Assembly: GCA_013397075.1 (NCBI GenBank) | Contig: VWZS01008125.1 | Location: forward strand, 2,973,023-3,037,022 | Source of the DNA: Rhabdornis inornatus | Taxonomy: Eukaryota; Chordata; Aves; Passeriformes; Rhabdornithidae | Direction of reading: 5' to 3' | Length of the DNA stretch: 64,000 bases | Shown: positions 26,706 to 38,070 of the stretch, piece after piece | Layout: each line of letters starts with the position of its first letter | Position numbering within the stretch: the stretch's first letter is position 1 | The notes under the pieces: model-generated | Told to the model about the DNA's origin: nothing | What the model saw: the letters and a program-made list of their open reading frames with translations, nothing else | Database searches by the model: none | Translations under genes and position numbers: made by a program

Positions 26706-29700
26706 TTCTGCTCCATACCTCCTGTAAAGTACAAGGAAAAAACAGAAACAACAAACCTTTTCAAGTTAGAGTGGATTGTATTTTTTTTAAAACTGATGGT
26801 ATTCCAGTTTCATCTTTTTTAAATGTAATGTCTAAAATACTGGTTTTTGGATGAATTTTATTTCCTAGTTCTCTTTATCCTCATAAATTCAGGCCTATTG
26901 CTAATGTTTTATTTAAGATATTATACTACCATTTTATTATTTGGAACATACTTCCAAAACATTCTTTTGAAATAACATTGAACTATTTATATCAAGTGTT
27001 TTTGTAGCTGCATTTTCAAAATACTGAGATCTAGAAATTAGCTTTAATTTAGCTTCATCCCATTTGGCATGAATAGGAGGTAAAAATAGCTGGCTTCATA
27101 GTTTGCTGTTTATAAATGACTGGATACTTCCCTAAACCCTTTCAAGGACGAGCCCCAGCAAATGGTGATGCAGGATTGGATCTTACCCTAGAGTATATAA
27201 ATAAAAGATAGGAGGAAATTCAGTTATAATAATGGGAAAGTGGAGCTAGCATTATTTATGGGATTATGCACCTCTTCCTTTCCCAAATTCATATTCTGTT
27301 ACCTTTTGTTAGACACATGAAATGATTCAGTGAGGTCAATGCTCTCTGGCCCAGAAGGCAAAAATGATTTGCTGAACTGAATGAGGCTAGGATATATTGG
27401 TTCCCATTTCACTTCTTGTAAGGGCTTTCCTTATTGTAATGTCTTTTTTTCTTGATTCTCCATGGAAACCCACACTGAATAAAATTTTATTAATAAATTT
27501 AAATGGACTTTGCTGCATAATACAGAGTCAACCTGCCACTCTCAAACTCACAAATCATGAAAGTTGATCAATTTAATTTGAATCATTTCATAAGGTTTCA
27601 GACAATTTCCAAATGAGAAGAAACTGGAATTTTCAGTCCTTAAAAATCCTAAACTGAAATTAGTATTAAAGAATAAGTGTGTTCAGTTCTTCAATATTCT
27701 TGAGGCACTATTGTCATTTCATGGTCAATGCCAGGTCTGTTCTGCTAATAATTTTTATGCCAATTATCATCATGGGACTTATCTGGTCTATTACTCTCTC
27801 TCTAAAATAAAGATGAGTTTCACTGGCTTGTGTCAGATATGGTCCCAAGGAAGCGAATAGCTGAAGGCAATTTATCCCAGAACAACTTCCATCTGCTTGC
27901 TTTGAACACTCAGGGACTTTCAGTTTCATGTTTCTCTTGATCAGGGACTGTTAACTCCACTGAAGTACTGTGATTTCCACAAATGGATGCCAAAATGAGG
28001 AGATCAAGCTAATTTTCTTTTATGATCCAAGCCTGGATTTAAGTTTAGGTCTTGAGTAATTTGAGGATGTAAGGCTAACACTCTTTTTCATTCTATTGTT
28101 CAATTGCTTTTTGTTTCCGCTTAGCTACCCTGTGCCTTACTCATAGATTTATGTTATAGATTTAGGTCACTTCCAGGGTTTTACATCTGGAAAGAAAATT
28201 TTGCTATAAAATAGTAGCAGTCATGAGAAAGCCTATTTTAATGCTACAACATAAAAGCTGCATATATTATATTAGTTCAGAGATAAAATGGGGGCTGGTG
28301 CTGTGAATCTATGATACAGTAAAAAAACAGATGAAGAAGTTACATCTTGTTCTGGTGTCATATGAAACAACAAAACAGTCAACTGAGCTGAGGATTTTCA
28401 TTTCAATTTCCAGGAAGCTTTTCCATTTCAATATATGTGGAAATGTGAAGCATTCTTTACTTCTGTCTGACTGCAGTCTAACCTAAATAGTCATGGGCAC
28501 GGTAAGAATTGAGAGAATGGAGTATTTAATTTATTTATTCATTCATTCCTGTAAAACTTCCATTAAAATAATGTACAGATACCACGGAGGGATATGCTCC
28601 ATACCTTTCTATTTCTCATAGAGTTTTTTTTTTTTTTTGTATTACCTATACCTGCTCATGATATTCAGGTTACTGTGAAGAGGGATTTGCTTTAACAGAT
28701 GAACAGCTGAATCTCCAAAGATTATTCGTGAGGTTTGTTAATTCTTCTAGAAAGTGCAGTATTCATATCAGTGATTTACTGATAATGGCTTATTTGCATA
28801 TCCTGAGCAATACTTATTTTGTACCTTCAAGCCATTAGACTGACCATAATTTTCATCTTAAAAAATATGTTTACAAAGGCTTTTTTAGATAAACATGAAA
28901 CAGGATCACGTTAAAGAAAAATCACTGAGACTAGTGGTGTGGAATATATATTCTGTGTTCCTCAACTGATGTGCTTACAGAAGGGATTTTCTTCAAAGGC
29001 TTTATCACAGCCATAGCCATAAGCATGTACATTCAATTCACAGCTGCTTGTTGTGATCTAAGGATTGAATTTATATTGTCAAATGAAATGTATGAAATTA
29101 CTTCCCTAGTTTTATGGTTTGCTTTGATCCCACTTTTAAAGAAAAGGAAACAAAACTGTTCTCTCTGCAGCTAACCTCAAATTTTAGTAGTAACAGTGAT
29201 TAAAAAAAACTCTGAAGACACTTAATTTCATCCAGCTACAATTTAGATGTGTTACCTTAAACCCCTAAATTGCCCTGAAGTAATCTGCTTATTTTCTGCT
29301 TCACACCTCACAGATTACATAAAGAAAAATAAAAGACCTGCTCTAGCTCCTAAATAATGGCCTCTGGATTTGTATTATGGCAGCTAAGATGCTAATGGCA
29401 AGGAAAGATCATCATACAGAATCATAAATAGATCTGTCATTTTAAAATAAGGTGAAGGTGTTATATACTGGTGCAATGATGCAACTCAATAATTAAAATG
29501 ATTATACAACAGGTGGCGTTCAACAGCACATAAAATCTGCATCAATCATTCAGGAAAGGCAATCAGAGTAGTTAGTGCAAATGTAAGACAGAATATTAAA
29601 GTCTTAAAACTGTGTTGTAAAGGCTTGATCTATCTCAGGTTTCTTTTCTGTAAGAAAATTCAAAAAGAAGGAGTTGAAAGAGGATTTAGGAAAGATTCAC

Positions 29701-30647
29701 TGTAACTCTGGGGCTCTGTGAAGAAATCAGTGGTCCTAAGTACTTGGAGAACTGTGCTTGCCACAATGATATTTTATAGATCTTTTTTCAATTAGCAACA
29801 TAGAAGTTTGAAGTCTAAACATGAAGTCCTTTGTTTATATTAAAAAAGGATTTAGTTTGACTATTTAACTGAGCCTAGTCATAGCAATTAGATTCTCTTA
29901 AGTATTTGAAATAAGTCAAGACTGCAGTTTCATTTGTGATGGTAGCCCACAGAAAGAACAAAGCTCACTGACACTAATAAACTGAAATGCAAGAAATGTA
30001 AGAGTAATAGACACTCTTAAAAAGTTGCTAGTGCTCATGTCATTCTTTTTTCTGGACCTAAACTTCCGTCACTCTCCCCAGTTTTGCCCCCTACTTTTAG
30101 CAGTCATTCAAGGAGTGTTTCACAACATAATTATTTCTAAGCACAATAAGTAAAAAATGCCTGGCATGGTAACAATCATATTATTGCAAAGAATTTTAAT
30201 AGCTGCTATATCAATAACCTTCCACCACATTTAACAGCAATAATGTTCAGAACTATAGTACTGGTAGTGTCAGAAAATGGCACTGTTTACCACCATGGAA
30301 GGTGGTAGGAGCCATCTTTTTTCTGATGATGTTGGGTCTGTAATGTTTGCCCGAATGATCAGATCTTCCCTTGTACAGGTCTGCAGGGGCCAAGCTCAAA
30401 ATATGTGTCTATGTGCCTGTACTAGAGAGAACAGGGTAAGGGCTAGCTTATCTCAGTTTCAGAAAAATTATTCCCCTTGACTTGTTCTATCCTACAAAAT
30501 CCATCTAGTTAACTGTAATGGGTAGAACAGAAAGATTTGTTTTCACTGCCACAGAGAGAACTGTAAAGGAAACTCTGGTGTTTCTCCTTTTGCTGTTACT
30601 CTGCTCTTTATATATATTTTCTTTTCTGACAATATATGTTATGGGAC
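26706..30647. other. unique non-coding sequence
   Basis: About 3.9 kb without a gene or recognised interspersed repeat. A T15 run lies at 28624-28638. The stretch 27000-27400 is mixed-composition unique DNA. A minor open frame at 30277 ends after a donor-like AGG/GTAAGG at about 30434, but no matching acceptor or protein similarity is seen. Confidence 0.5.
28624..28638 (+). repeat. T15 homopolymer
   Basis: Fifteen T residues in a row, bordered by unique sequence. Confidence 0.85.
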
Positions 30648-30957
30648 TACCATTTGTTGGCTGAGATAGAGTTAATTTCCTTTGCAGTAGCTGGTGTGGA
30701 TTTACGGTTTGCATTTGTGCTGGAAACAGTGTTGATAACTCATGATTTTTTTTGTTAATACTAAGCAGTGCTTGCATAGTCAAGCCGTTTTCTGTTTCTC
30801 ACACCGCATCCTACTACTGCAGAAGGATTTGGGAGGGAACACAGCCAGGACAGCTTACTTCAATGCCTAGAGGGATATCCCACACCATATGACCATACCA
30901 GCAGGCAAAGCGAGTGAGTGTGGCGCTGAGCTGCCCACCAAGGCTAAACCCACCCCA
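30648..30957 (+). mobile_element. ERVL-type avian LTR with internal deletion
   Basis: The start reads GTTGGCTGAGATAGAGTTAATTTC. It is followed by AGTAGCTGGTGTGG, ATTTGTGCTGGAAACAGTGTTGATAAC, GCAGTGCTTGCATAG, TTTCTGTTTCTCACACC, GGGAGGGAACACAGCCAGGACAGC and GAGGGATATCCCACACCATATGAC. This is the U3 of a very common bird LTR family that I know as ERVL-like. After the ATATGAC block the sequence jumps to GCGAGTGAGTGTGGCGCTGAGCTGCCC...CTAAACCCACC, which matches the end of U5. The TATA/R region with its poly(A) signal is therefore deleted. This leaves about 310 bp instead of a longer full LTR. No internal retroviral gene is recognised downstream. Confidence 0.75.
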
Positions 30958-33119
30958 CCTTACCTTGGGAAAACACACACACAGCTGTTTCTGTTTCTGT
31001 GTTCTGGTCTTTGTCATTCTGTGTCTTTGCAGCGCTTGCTTTGCATGCAGTGCAGATGTGCCCAGTGGTTCTTCACACTGCACTGCCTTCTGTCTGCCGG
31101 CGAGCCAGAGCTGTGCCCGGCTGGCTGTGGCTGTCAGCTCCACACCACGGCAGCCAGCAGCAACCCATGACCTCTGATTCTCTGCTAATACCTCTTGACA
31201 TCTTCCAGACTTGCAGGCTAGCCTTAAAGAAAAATAAACAAATTAGGAATAGATAAATAGGGATAATTTGCTGTGTTAAAGTGCATTGTTAAGAACAAAG
31301 AAACAAATGGTTGACTCTGCAAGTTGTTGATTATTTATTTTATTTATCCACTCAAACAGGAGAAATTTGCATAGGATATGCTTTTCTGCATGTAAATTAT
31401 TATTCCTAATAAATATTCTGGGAATAGTTTTATACATTTTGGAAACTTGAAGTCCCCTGGTTATAAATCATCTATGTTCCATATGGCACAGGCATGTTTT
31501 AAACAGTGTACCCACTGGAAAAAGCTGTATATTGTTTTTCTGAATGCTTTTCCCTTGCCCCCTAAATTTATAAATCATACTGTCACCTTCTTAAGTGGTT
31601 TGCGGTTTATTTTCTGAATTTTTGTATGTCTGCAGAGAGGGGAGAAAAACAAGAGGTACCAGGTCTTTTCTTGTAACTATAGTATTTCAGCTGGTAGAAG
31701 TGATGGAAAGCTCAGTCTGTATTAAGTATTCAGCTCACTTTTCAGATCACCTGCATTGCTATTGAATACCTTTCCTTAAAACAAGTGCAAAGAGCATTTG
31801 ATTGCCTACCTAAAAATAGTGCCTTTTAATGGAAAGAAGGAGATGCTGAACCTGCAATGGAGAGTGTAGGAAGCAGCTGGGGCTGTGCTGGCCTGCATGC
31901 AGCCACAGAGGATGCTATCAATAGAAACCTGGGTGATTTGGTCTGATCCCAAATGATTAGGCACTTATGACAGTCACAACCCCTGCCAGGTTTTAGCTCT
32001 CCTTCAGCAAATGACCTTCAGGATGCCCTATAGTAGAAAACCTTTCAATATTACTTCTGGAAAAAGTAAAAAAAAATCATTTATTATTATTTTATTTCAG
32101 CAGCTTACTTTTAAATAAAATGCTCAGACTGCAGATTAATGCTTGACATAATTATATTTCTGTCCCTTGGAAAGGATGCACATATTGAAAAGGTTGATAT
32201 GTGCTTTGTTGAAATACCATGCAGCTATTAAGACATTACTTGTACAAAGTGCATTGCTCTGTCACACATTTTCTCCAGCTTCTCTTGCTGCATTAGAACC
32301 CTCTGCTTTCTGGTGCTCTCAATTTAGTATTTTGTTCCCATTTTCATGTATAATGTACCTCACCTCTGGAAATAGGCCACAGTCTCATCTTAATGATCTT
32401 ATTACCTCATGTTTTATGAATTTGAATCATATAGAAGAATATATGCTGTTTTGATGATAAATAGGAAGAACATAAACAAAATATATCCTATTACAGTATT
32501 AAGAAATTACTCAGGGAGGGAGGATTTTCAGCTTCATACAAGTCCTAGACTTTGGAGTACTCTATAGTAAATACAGCCATCAAAATCATACAGACACCCA
32601 GCTTCAGATTACTTTGCTGAGCACCCCTTAGAATGATGGCAGGTACCTTTCATCTTTCCCTTGTTGATTTCCCTGCCTGAGCTTGTGAATTTGAGCCAAC
32701 TCACTTCCTAGGAACTTCACAACATCAGTAGGAAAATACTATTTGTGTGAGCAAAGCCTCACTAAAGACGACGGTGTAACCATTGCACTGCACAAAAGGA
32801 TAAGAGCTTTGTAATGTAGCCTAAAGCTGAAAAAGGAAGTGGTAGGTGAGATTCATAGAAACCTGTGTCCAGAAGCAATGTGGGGAGTAAGTTTCCAATT
32901 ATTTTCTTGAACTAAAAATAAACAAACAAACGAACGTTACTTTCCCTGACTCCAACTCTTAATTTTGTGCCAAGGTGTACAATCTCTTACAGCTCACAAC
33001 TACCACAAATGAGTATTTCTTTAGGAAAACAAACCCTCCCCATCCCCAGGTCCCAAATGACAGACATTTGAGTTAATTGAAAAATTCCTCACAATTCATA
33101 AGAAAGTCAGACCAAAGAC
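30958..33119. other. sequence between two same-orientation ERVL-type LTR pieces
   Basis: About 2.2 kb. The first 240 bases are GC-rich relative to the rest, open in all three plus frames, and rich in TGTGC/CTGTG motifs. The remainder is AT-rich. I cannot recognise gag, pol or env motifs or a primer-binding site just after 30957, so an internal provirus relic is possible but unsupported. No host gene is visible either. Confidence 0.4.
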
Positions 33120-33356
33120 CATGGCGTGGTCCCTACTTCATGGGAAGTGGTTTGACAACACCTGTTGATGGGAAATACAGAATAAATATTTTTCCCTTTG
33201 TTTGCAGCCTTTGCTTTTGCTTTATTAAACTGCCTTTATCTTGGCACATGAAGTTTTCCTCAATTTTAATTTTTCCTCTGCCTTGTCCTGCTGAGGAGAG
33301 GAGTGATAGAGTTGCTTGGTGGGCACCTAGTGCTCAGCCAAGGTCAAATCACCACA
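33120..33356 (+). mobile_element. 3' part (R-U5) of an ERVL-type avian LTR
   Basis: The distinctive R-U5 string of the same family as the LTR at 30648 is readable: CATGGGAAGTGG, GCTTTTGCTTTATTAAACTGCCTTTATC with the ATTAAA poly(A) signal at 33224-33229, AGTTTTCCTCA...TTTTTCCTCT, GAGGAGTGATAGAGTTGCTTGGTGGGCACCTAGTGCTCAGCC, ending AAATCACCACA at 33356. U3 upstream of about 33120 is missing or too decayed to read. Because it repeats the U5 tail also present at 30910-30957, it is a second LTR copy and not the missing half of the first. Confidence 0.75.
33224..33229 (+). terminator. ATTAAA poly(A) signal of the LTR
   Basis: A canonical variant poly(A) hexamer at the position typical for this LTR family, just before the CTGCCTTTATC block. 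Whether it is still used is unknown. Confidence 0.6.
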
Positions 33357-33671
33357 GTGTTGTAAGAAAAGAACCCCACAGACTAATCGAGTGGAAATAA
33401 AAAAATTCATAGCCTGACAAAAGATGAATAAGGCTAGAAAGGGAGAACACTTCGGTCTTAGAAACAGAAAGAAATCTGTAATGAAATAAAACATATGAAA
33501 AGGTGAACATAGGAAAAAGAGCAACAAATCTAAAGGTTCTAAAAAAATCCTTATGTAAACAATTATAAGATGAACCGAAAACAAAAATCTCTTTTTTCTA
33601 GGTTACCAACAGTAATTTTGAGACTGTCAGTATGCATTTTAGTGTATACAGTCTACACTGTACACTAGTTA

Positions 33672-33698
33672 ATACACTATACACTGTTAATAGTGTAT
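33672..33698. repeat. 9-bp inverted repeat with 9-nt spacer
   Basis: ATACACTAT (33672-33680) and ATAGTGTAT (33690-33698) are perfect reverse complements. The preceding 40 bases contain further TACACT/AGTGTA copies in both orientations, so this is a small cluster of one short motif. Confidence 0.8.
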
Positions 33699-36600
33699 AC
33701 ATGAATGAATATGTAGGAAAAAAAAGAAGAAAATGAAAAATAGTTGGTCCTGAAGCTATTGTGTGTTTCCAAGTCTCAATTTTTGTGGGTTTCAGAATTT
33801 TGGTCAAATATGTATCTAAAAAATATCTTCTCCCTGAAAGGGATGGGAGGAAAGACACAAACCCAAGAAGTATGTAGGCTTGAAATAACCACCTGAACAG
33901 AGAAGCATTATAGGACATTTACAACCCATCTTGTATTTTTGCTACATTGTGCTGTCCCTAAACCAACAGGGATGGATAAGCCCTGTCTGCTTCCCAAAAC
34001 ATTCTCTTTGCAGGCAAATGCACAGGTTACAAAGGCTCTGATGGTGTCTGGTTCTTGTGCATAATCACATTGCTTTATTATTACAGGGGATTAGCTCAGT
34101 AGAAGTCAAAGCAGAAACATTGATCTCCTGAGATCCAGTGACCTGTCGCTGGTAGTCTTGAATCATTTCTAATCAAACCAACACCAGCAGTGTGAAGCAG
34201 GTCTATAGTGTTACTGGAGGTCTGTTGCACTTTCTGTCTCTTAATACTTTGCACTCACAGCTTCCACTGACTCTAACTAGTGAAAGGACACCCGTGGCTT
34301 GGCAGCCCAGTGCTCAAACTATTCTGTCTGCACTCTTGATCTCAGCAAGCTCCAGACAACAGCTGTGGCTTTGCCTCCTAAAAATGGATCTATTTACTTC
34401 TGCTCTGGATGTTACTTGCATTCTTGATATAATAGCAGTTCTACCCTAGCTCCTCATAGAGCTCAGCAGTAACTGGATGTCCAATTAGTTATCGCCTTGC
34501 TGGATACACACTTTGAAGAAGGCAAGCAATGATTGTTAAGGGATGTACTGACTCCATTTTGTGATTCAGATTCCCTTGCATTTGAGCTAAAATAGAGTTT
34601 ATTGAAAGGTGCTTGATTATTTGCTCTACAAAAGACTAGCAAGTTAAGGTGACTTGAAATAAACGTTGTCCATTATTCTTGAATACAGTGAAAAAGAGTA
34701 GGGAAATAATCATGCTGTGTAGTTATTGTACAAGCAAATTAGAAAGAGTTTGTCTTCTAGGACTTCAAAGACACTTTCAAAGAAGAATTTGCATAATGTT
34801 ATATGCAATGACTAAACTTTCCACAATGGGAATGTCTCTACTCATGTTGCTTTTACCAACGTTCCCTCACCTTTTTTTTTGGTGGATGATTGAATTAGTT
34901 AGGTCAGTGAAAGAAAGAAAAGGATTACCTTGCTGGTATAGAAGGAGCTATACATAGTATAAGTATACATAGAGTTTTGTCAACCTTCATTTGAAGATCT
35001 CATGATCTGTTTGTGGTTCAGCAGCTTTTATTACAAATTAGATCTTTATTTTGCTTAAAATGGCACAGTAATATTATGGCCTGCCCAGTTATAACTAGTG
35101 TCTGTATTGGTGATCTAAAGCAGGAAGACTCCACAACTGTTAACCTATTTCCTTCCCTGAAATATGCTGTATATATTATACGCATTTATTTAAACTAATC
35201 TAGTACAAATTGAGATTAGCTGGCATTGATTTACAAATAACAAGAGAAATCACACTTATGGTATGCCCTTGTATTTGTGGGATATAGCCTTCCTTCTGAA
35301 TCAGAAAACAGGTTCTTATTATTAAACAGTTTCTCTTGTGGATAGAAAATTACTCACTGCAGAACACCATCACAGCTGTGAGTCTATTTGCAGTTGGATA
35401 GAAGTCTGCTCTGCCAGATAAATGTCAAGGCCTGAATAGCCCTTTTGTGTCAAAAACCCTTCTGGGTGGAATATGGAACAGGTTTTGAACAGGAAAGAAA
35501 AGTATTTCAGGCCAGATGGTTAATCTGATGGAGTTGTATTCCAACAGAAGGAAAGAGTAGCATTGTGTAGTTTAGCAGTTATGTCAGGGAGAGAAGAAAG
35601 CCCTTCTGCTAAGTTAATGGAGATCCATGATTGTCCCTGGACTCTAGGGTAATATGACAGTCCCTAATAATATATAATGGGAAATAGCTAATATAGTTTG
35701 ATAAAGTTTTCATGCTCTTTTACTGTTTCAGCATTTTCTCAGTGGCAATGGCTGAGAACCATATTCTGGCCAACAATTCCTAATTTTTTAAGTGTGTATT
35801 TCTACCTCCATATGTGTGATCGGAGTTTGGTTGTCTTAATCTGTTCTCATAATTCTTATGAAGTGTGTCTCATTCATATGAAATTCTGGAGAGGGTTTTC
35901 CACTAGACTGTAGAGCTAGAAAGGGTTTATTGTTTCTAGAAAAGATTAAAACTGAGGCTACTGCTCCTATTGTAGTGTGTATAACTAGCCATCAAATGTA
36001 ACAATTTGCAATATTCGATTGGGGATCAACAACTTATTAAAGAAGAGCAAAAGCCTGGTAAAAAGGATTTTAGCTAATGGGCTAAGAAAGCCACAGCATC
36101 TTGGGCAAGGAGGCAGTGAAAGGCAGCAACATGCTGAGATCCTCATTTCCTGCTATCTGGGCCTTTCAGAAAGGCTGATGCACTTGCTGATAAGATGCCT
36201 GTGGTTTCTGAGAGCAGTGTCTTGGTCCTCGCTGATATTACTCTTTGACCTCTTTGATGTGCAAGTTAAGAAAGAAAAATGCAGCTGGCATGCTGCCTCA
36301 AAAGATTGCCAACTTTCTCATCAGAGTGGTCCTTGAGAAAGCAGGACCTAGTTTATATGTTGGTGTTTTATTAGTACAGAAAATGAATGTAAATCTGAAA
36401 ATAAAATGCATGAATAACAGGTTTCATTACAGCATCATAAAAGAATCTTGATGAGAGAGCTCAGTGGGTTGTATTTGGAATACGTTTGTGGTGAGCACCC
36501 AGGAAAGGAATTTATTTACAGAATATTTAGGCAGTTTATGAAAGTTCTAACTAACCTCTTCATCTCTTAATGTGATCTATGATTTTGAAGACCAATGTAA

Positions 36601-37037
36601 TTTGAGAATACTGTATAATATTACTATGGTACCACTCATTAAAAAAAATAATCTCAGTGTCTCCTTTCATTGTCTTACATCTCACATGTAGATCATATCC
36701 TTTTGACATCTGATGTGAATTGTCAAAATGAGAATTGAGTAAGAAACAGATATGAAGGAACAGAAGTTTTTTAGTGTGTAGATGCAATTTAAAAATAAAA
36801 ATAGATGAAATGTAGAGGAACCTGGAAATGTAGGCATCAGATTTTTCAAGAGCACTCTAGAGTTAATTCTTAGTATGTACTTATTAACTGAAATAAGATG
36901 GTAAATTTTAACTCTTCTTTCAAATCATATTTCAAAATTGTCAAAACAATTAAAATAAACAGTTTTTTCACATCTGATAAACACAGGGATTACCTGATAG
37001 ATTGCCCCACATATTACCAATGCAAAAAGCTAGTTGC
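33699..37037. other. unique non-coding sequence
   Basis: No gene or named repeat is seen. A string resembling the start of tRNA-Ala, with a good A box, occurs at 34086 but lacks the rest of a tRNA. The stretch 36050-36350 is somewhat GC-richer, with an open frame of 105 codons and no domain. Confidence 0.5.
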
Positions 37038-38070
37038 AGAATCATGGGAGAACTCTGGTGGAAAAGGACCTCAGGTGATTTTTAGTCCAATTTCTGGCAC
37101 AAAGCAGGGTCAGCTGTGAGATCAGACCAAGTTACTCACAGATTTATCTAGCTAGATGCTGGAAACCTTCAGTGATGAAGAGTGCAAAAGCTCTCTGAGG
37201 AAAACCTGCTACACTGCTTGGTACACTGAAAAGGCATTTTTCCTTATATCCAGTGGGAATCTCTAATTTTCAATTTATGACTGTTGATATCTGTCTGTCC
37301 ACCATGCACAACTGAGAAGATCCTGACAGATCTTCATTGAGATCTTCCTGATGACCTTCTCATATGTGCTAGCAAACTCCCATTAGGTCCTCCTAGAGCC
37401 ACTTCTGCAGGCTCAGCAAGCCCCACTTCTCCATCCTTTGTTAATAAGGGATGTGCTCCAGCCCCCTTAACTGTCTGGAAGCCCTTTGTTGAAAACTGAC
37501 TCCATTTTACTAAAGCCTGGCTGGCACTGGATGGATCAAAGCCAGATACACTATTTGGATGTGCTCTCATGAGTGCTGAGTTCAGGTGGATGTCCCCTTC
37601 CCTCTATCTGTGGGTTGACAGACTGTTAATACACCCCTGGGGTGCTGTTGCTTTTCCTAGCTAAGTGCGCTGTTTGCCATCATGACTGCAGGGGCATTTC
37701 TGCAGACTTCTCCCCCAGACAGGCAGTCAGATCTCTGCCTGTATTACTGCAGGCCTTCTTTCCCCACTGCAGGACTTGGCATCTGCCTTGTTGGATTTTG
37801 TCAGGTTTCTGTTGTCCTGTTCCTCCAGCCTGCCTGGATCACTCTGAATGGCAGCCTGCCTTCTGCTATGTCAAAATTGCTCCCCCAAAACCTAGAGTCA
37901 TCTGCAAACTTGACGGGGTAACAGCCCACTACCTGCTCCAGATCTCTGCTAATGGCATTAAACAGGACCCATCTCCTTGTCTGTCCATCCAGACTGTGAT
38001 GTCCTAACATGATTATATGAATACTGCATAAGGCACTCTTGCCACGGACAAAGTAAATGACAACCACTCC
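37038..38070 (-). mobile_element. 5'-truncated CR1 LINE, older subfamily
   Basis: The plus strand shows the reverse complement of CR1 from its 3' end inward: GAATCATGG...AAAGGACCTCAGG near 37039-37076, CAAAGCAGGGTCAGCTG, GGCATTTTTCCTTATATCCAGT, CTCCCATTAGGTCCT, GCTCAGCAAGCCCCACTTCTCC, GGGATGTGCTCCAGCCCC, GATGTGCTCTCATGAGTGCTGAG, then the end of reverse transcriptase. On the minus strand the frame over 37801-38067 reads VKFADDSRFWG, with the catalytic FADD encoded at 37897-37908. It is about 1 kb long, frameshifted, without the upstream ORF2 or ORF1, and more diverged than the copies at 8.15 and 25.7 kb. Confidence 0.9.

Noticed and set aside
34086..34160. tRNA-Ala-like 5' end with good A box (GGGGATTAGCTCAG)
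   Set aside because: No B box, no anticodon arm pairing and no acceptor stem partner downstream; at most a chance match or tRNA scrap.
37642..38007. 121-codon plus-strand frame
   Set aside because: Antisense to the CR1 copy; the real coding signal is the FADD box on the minus strand.
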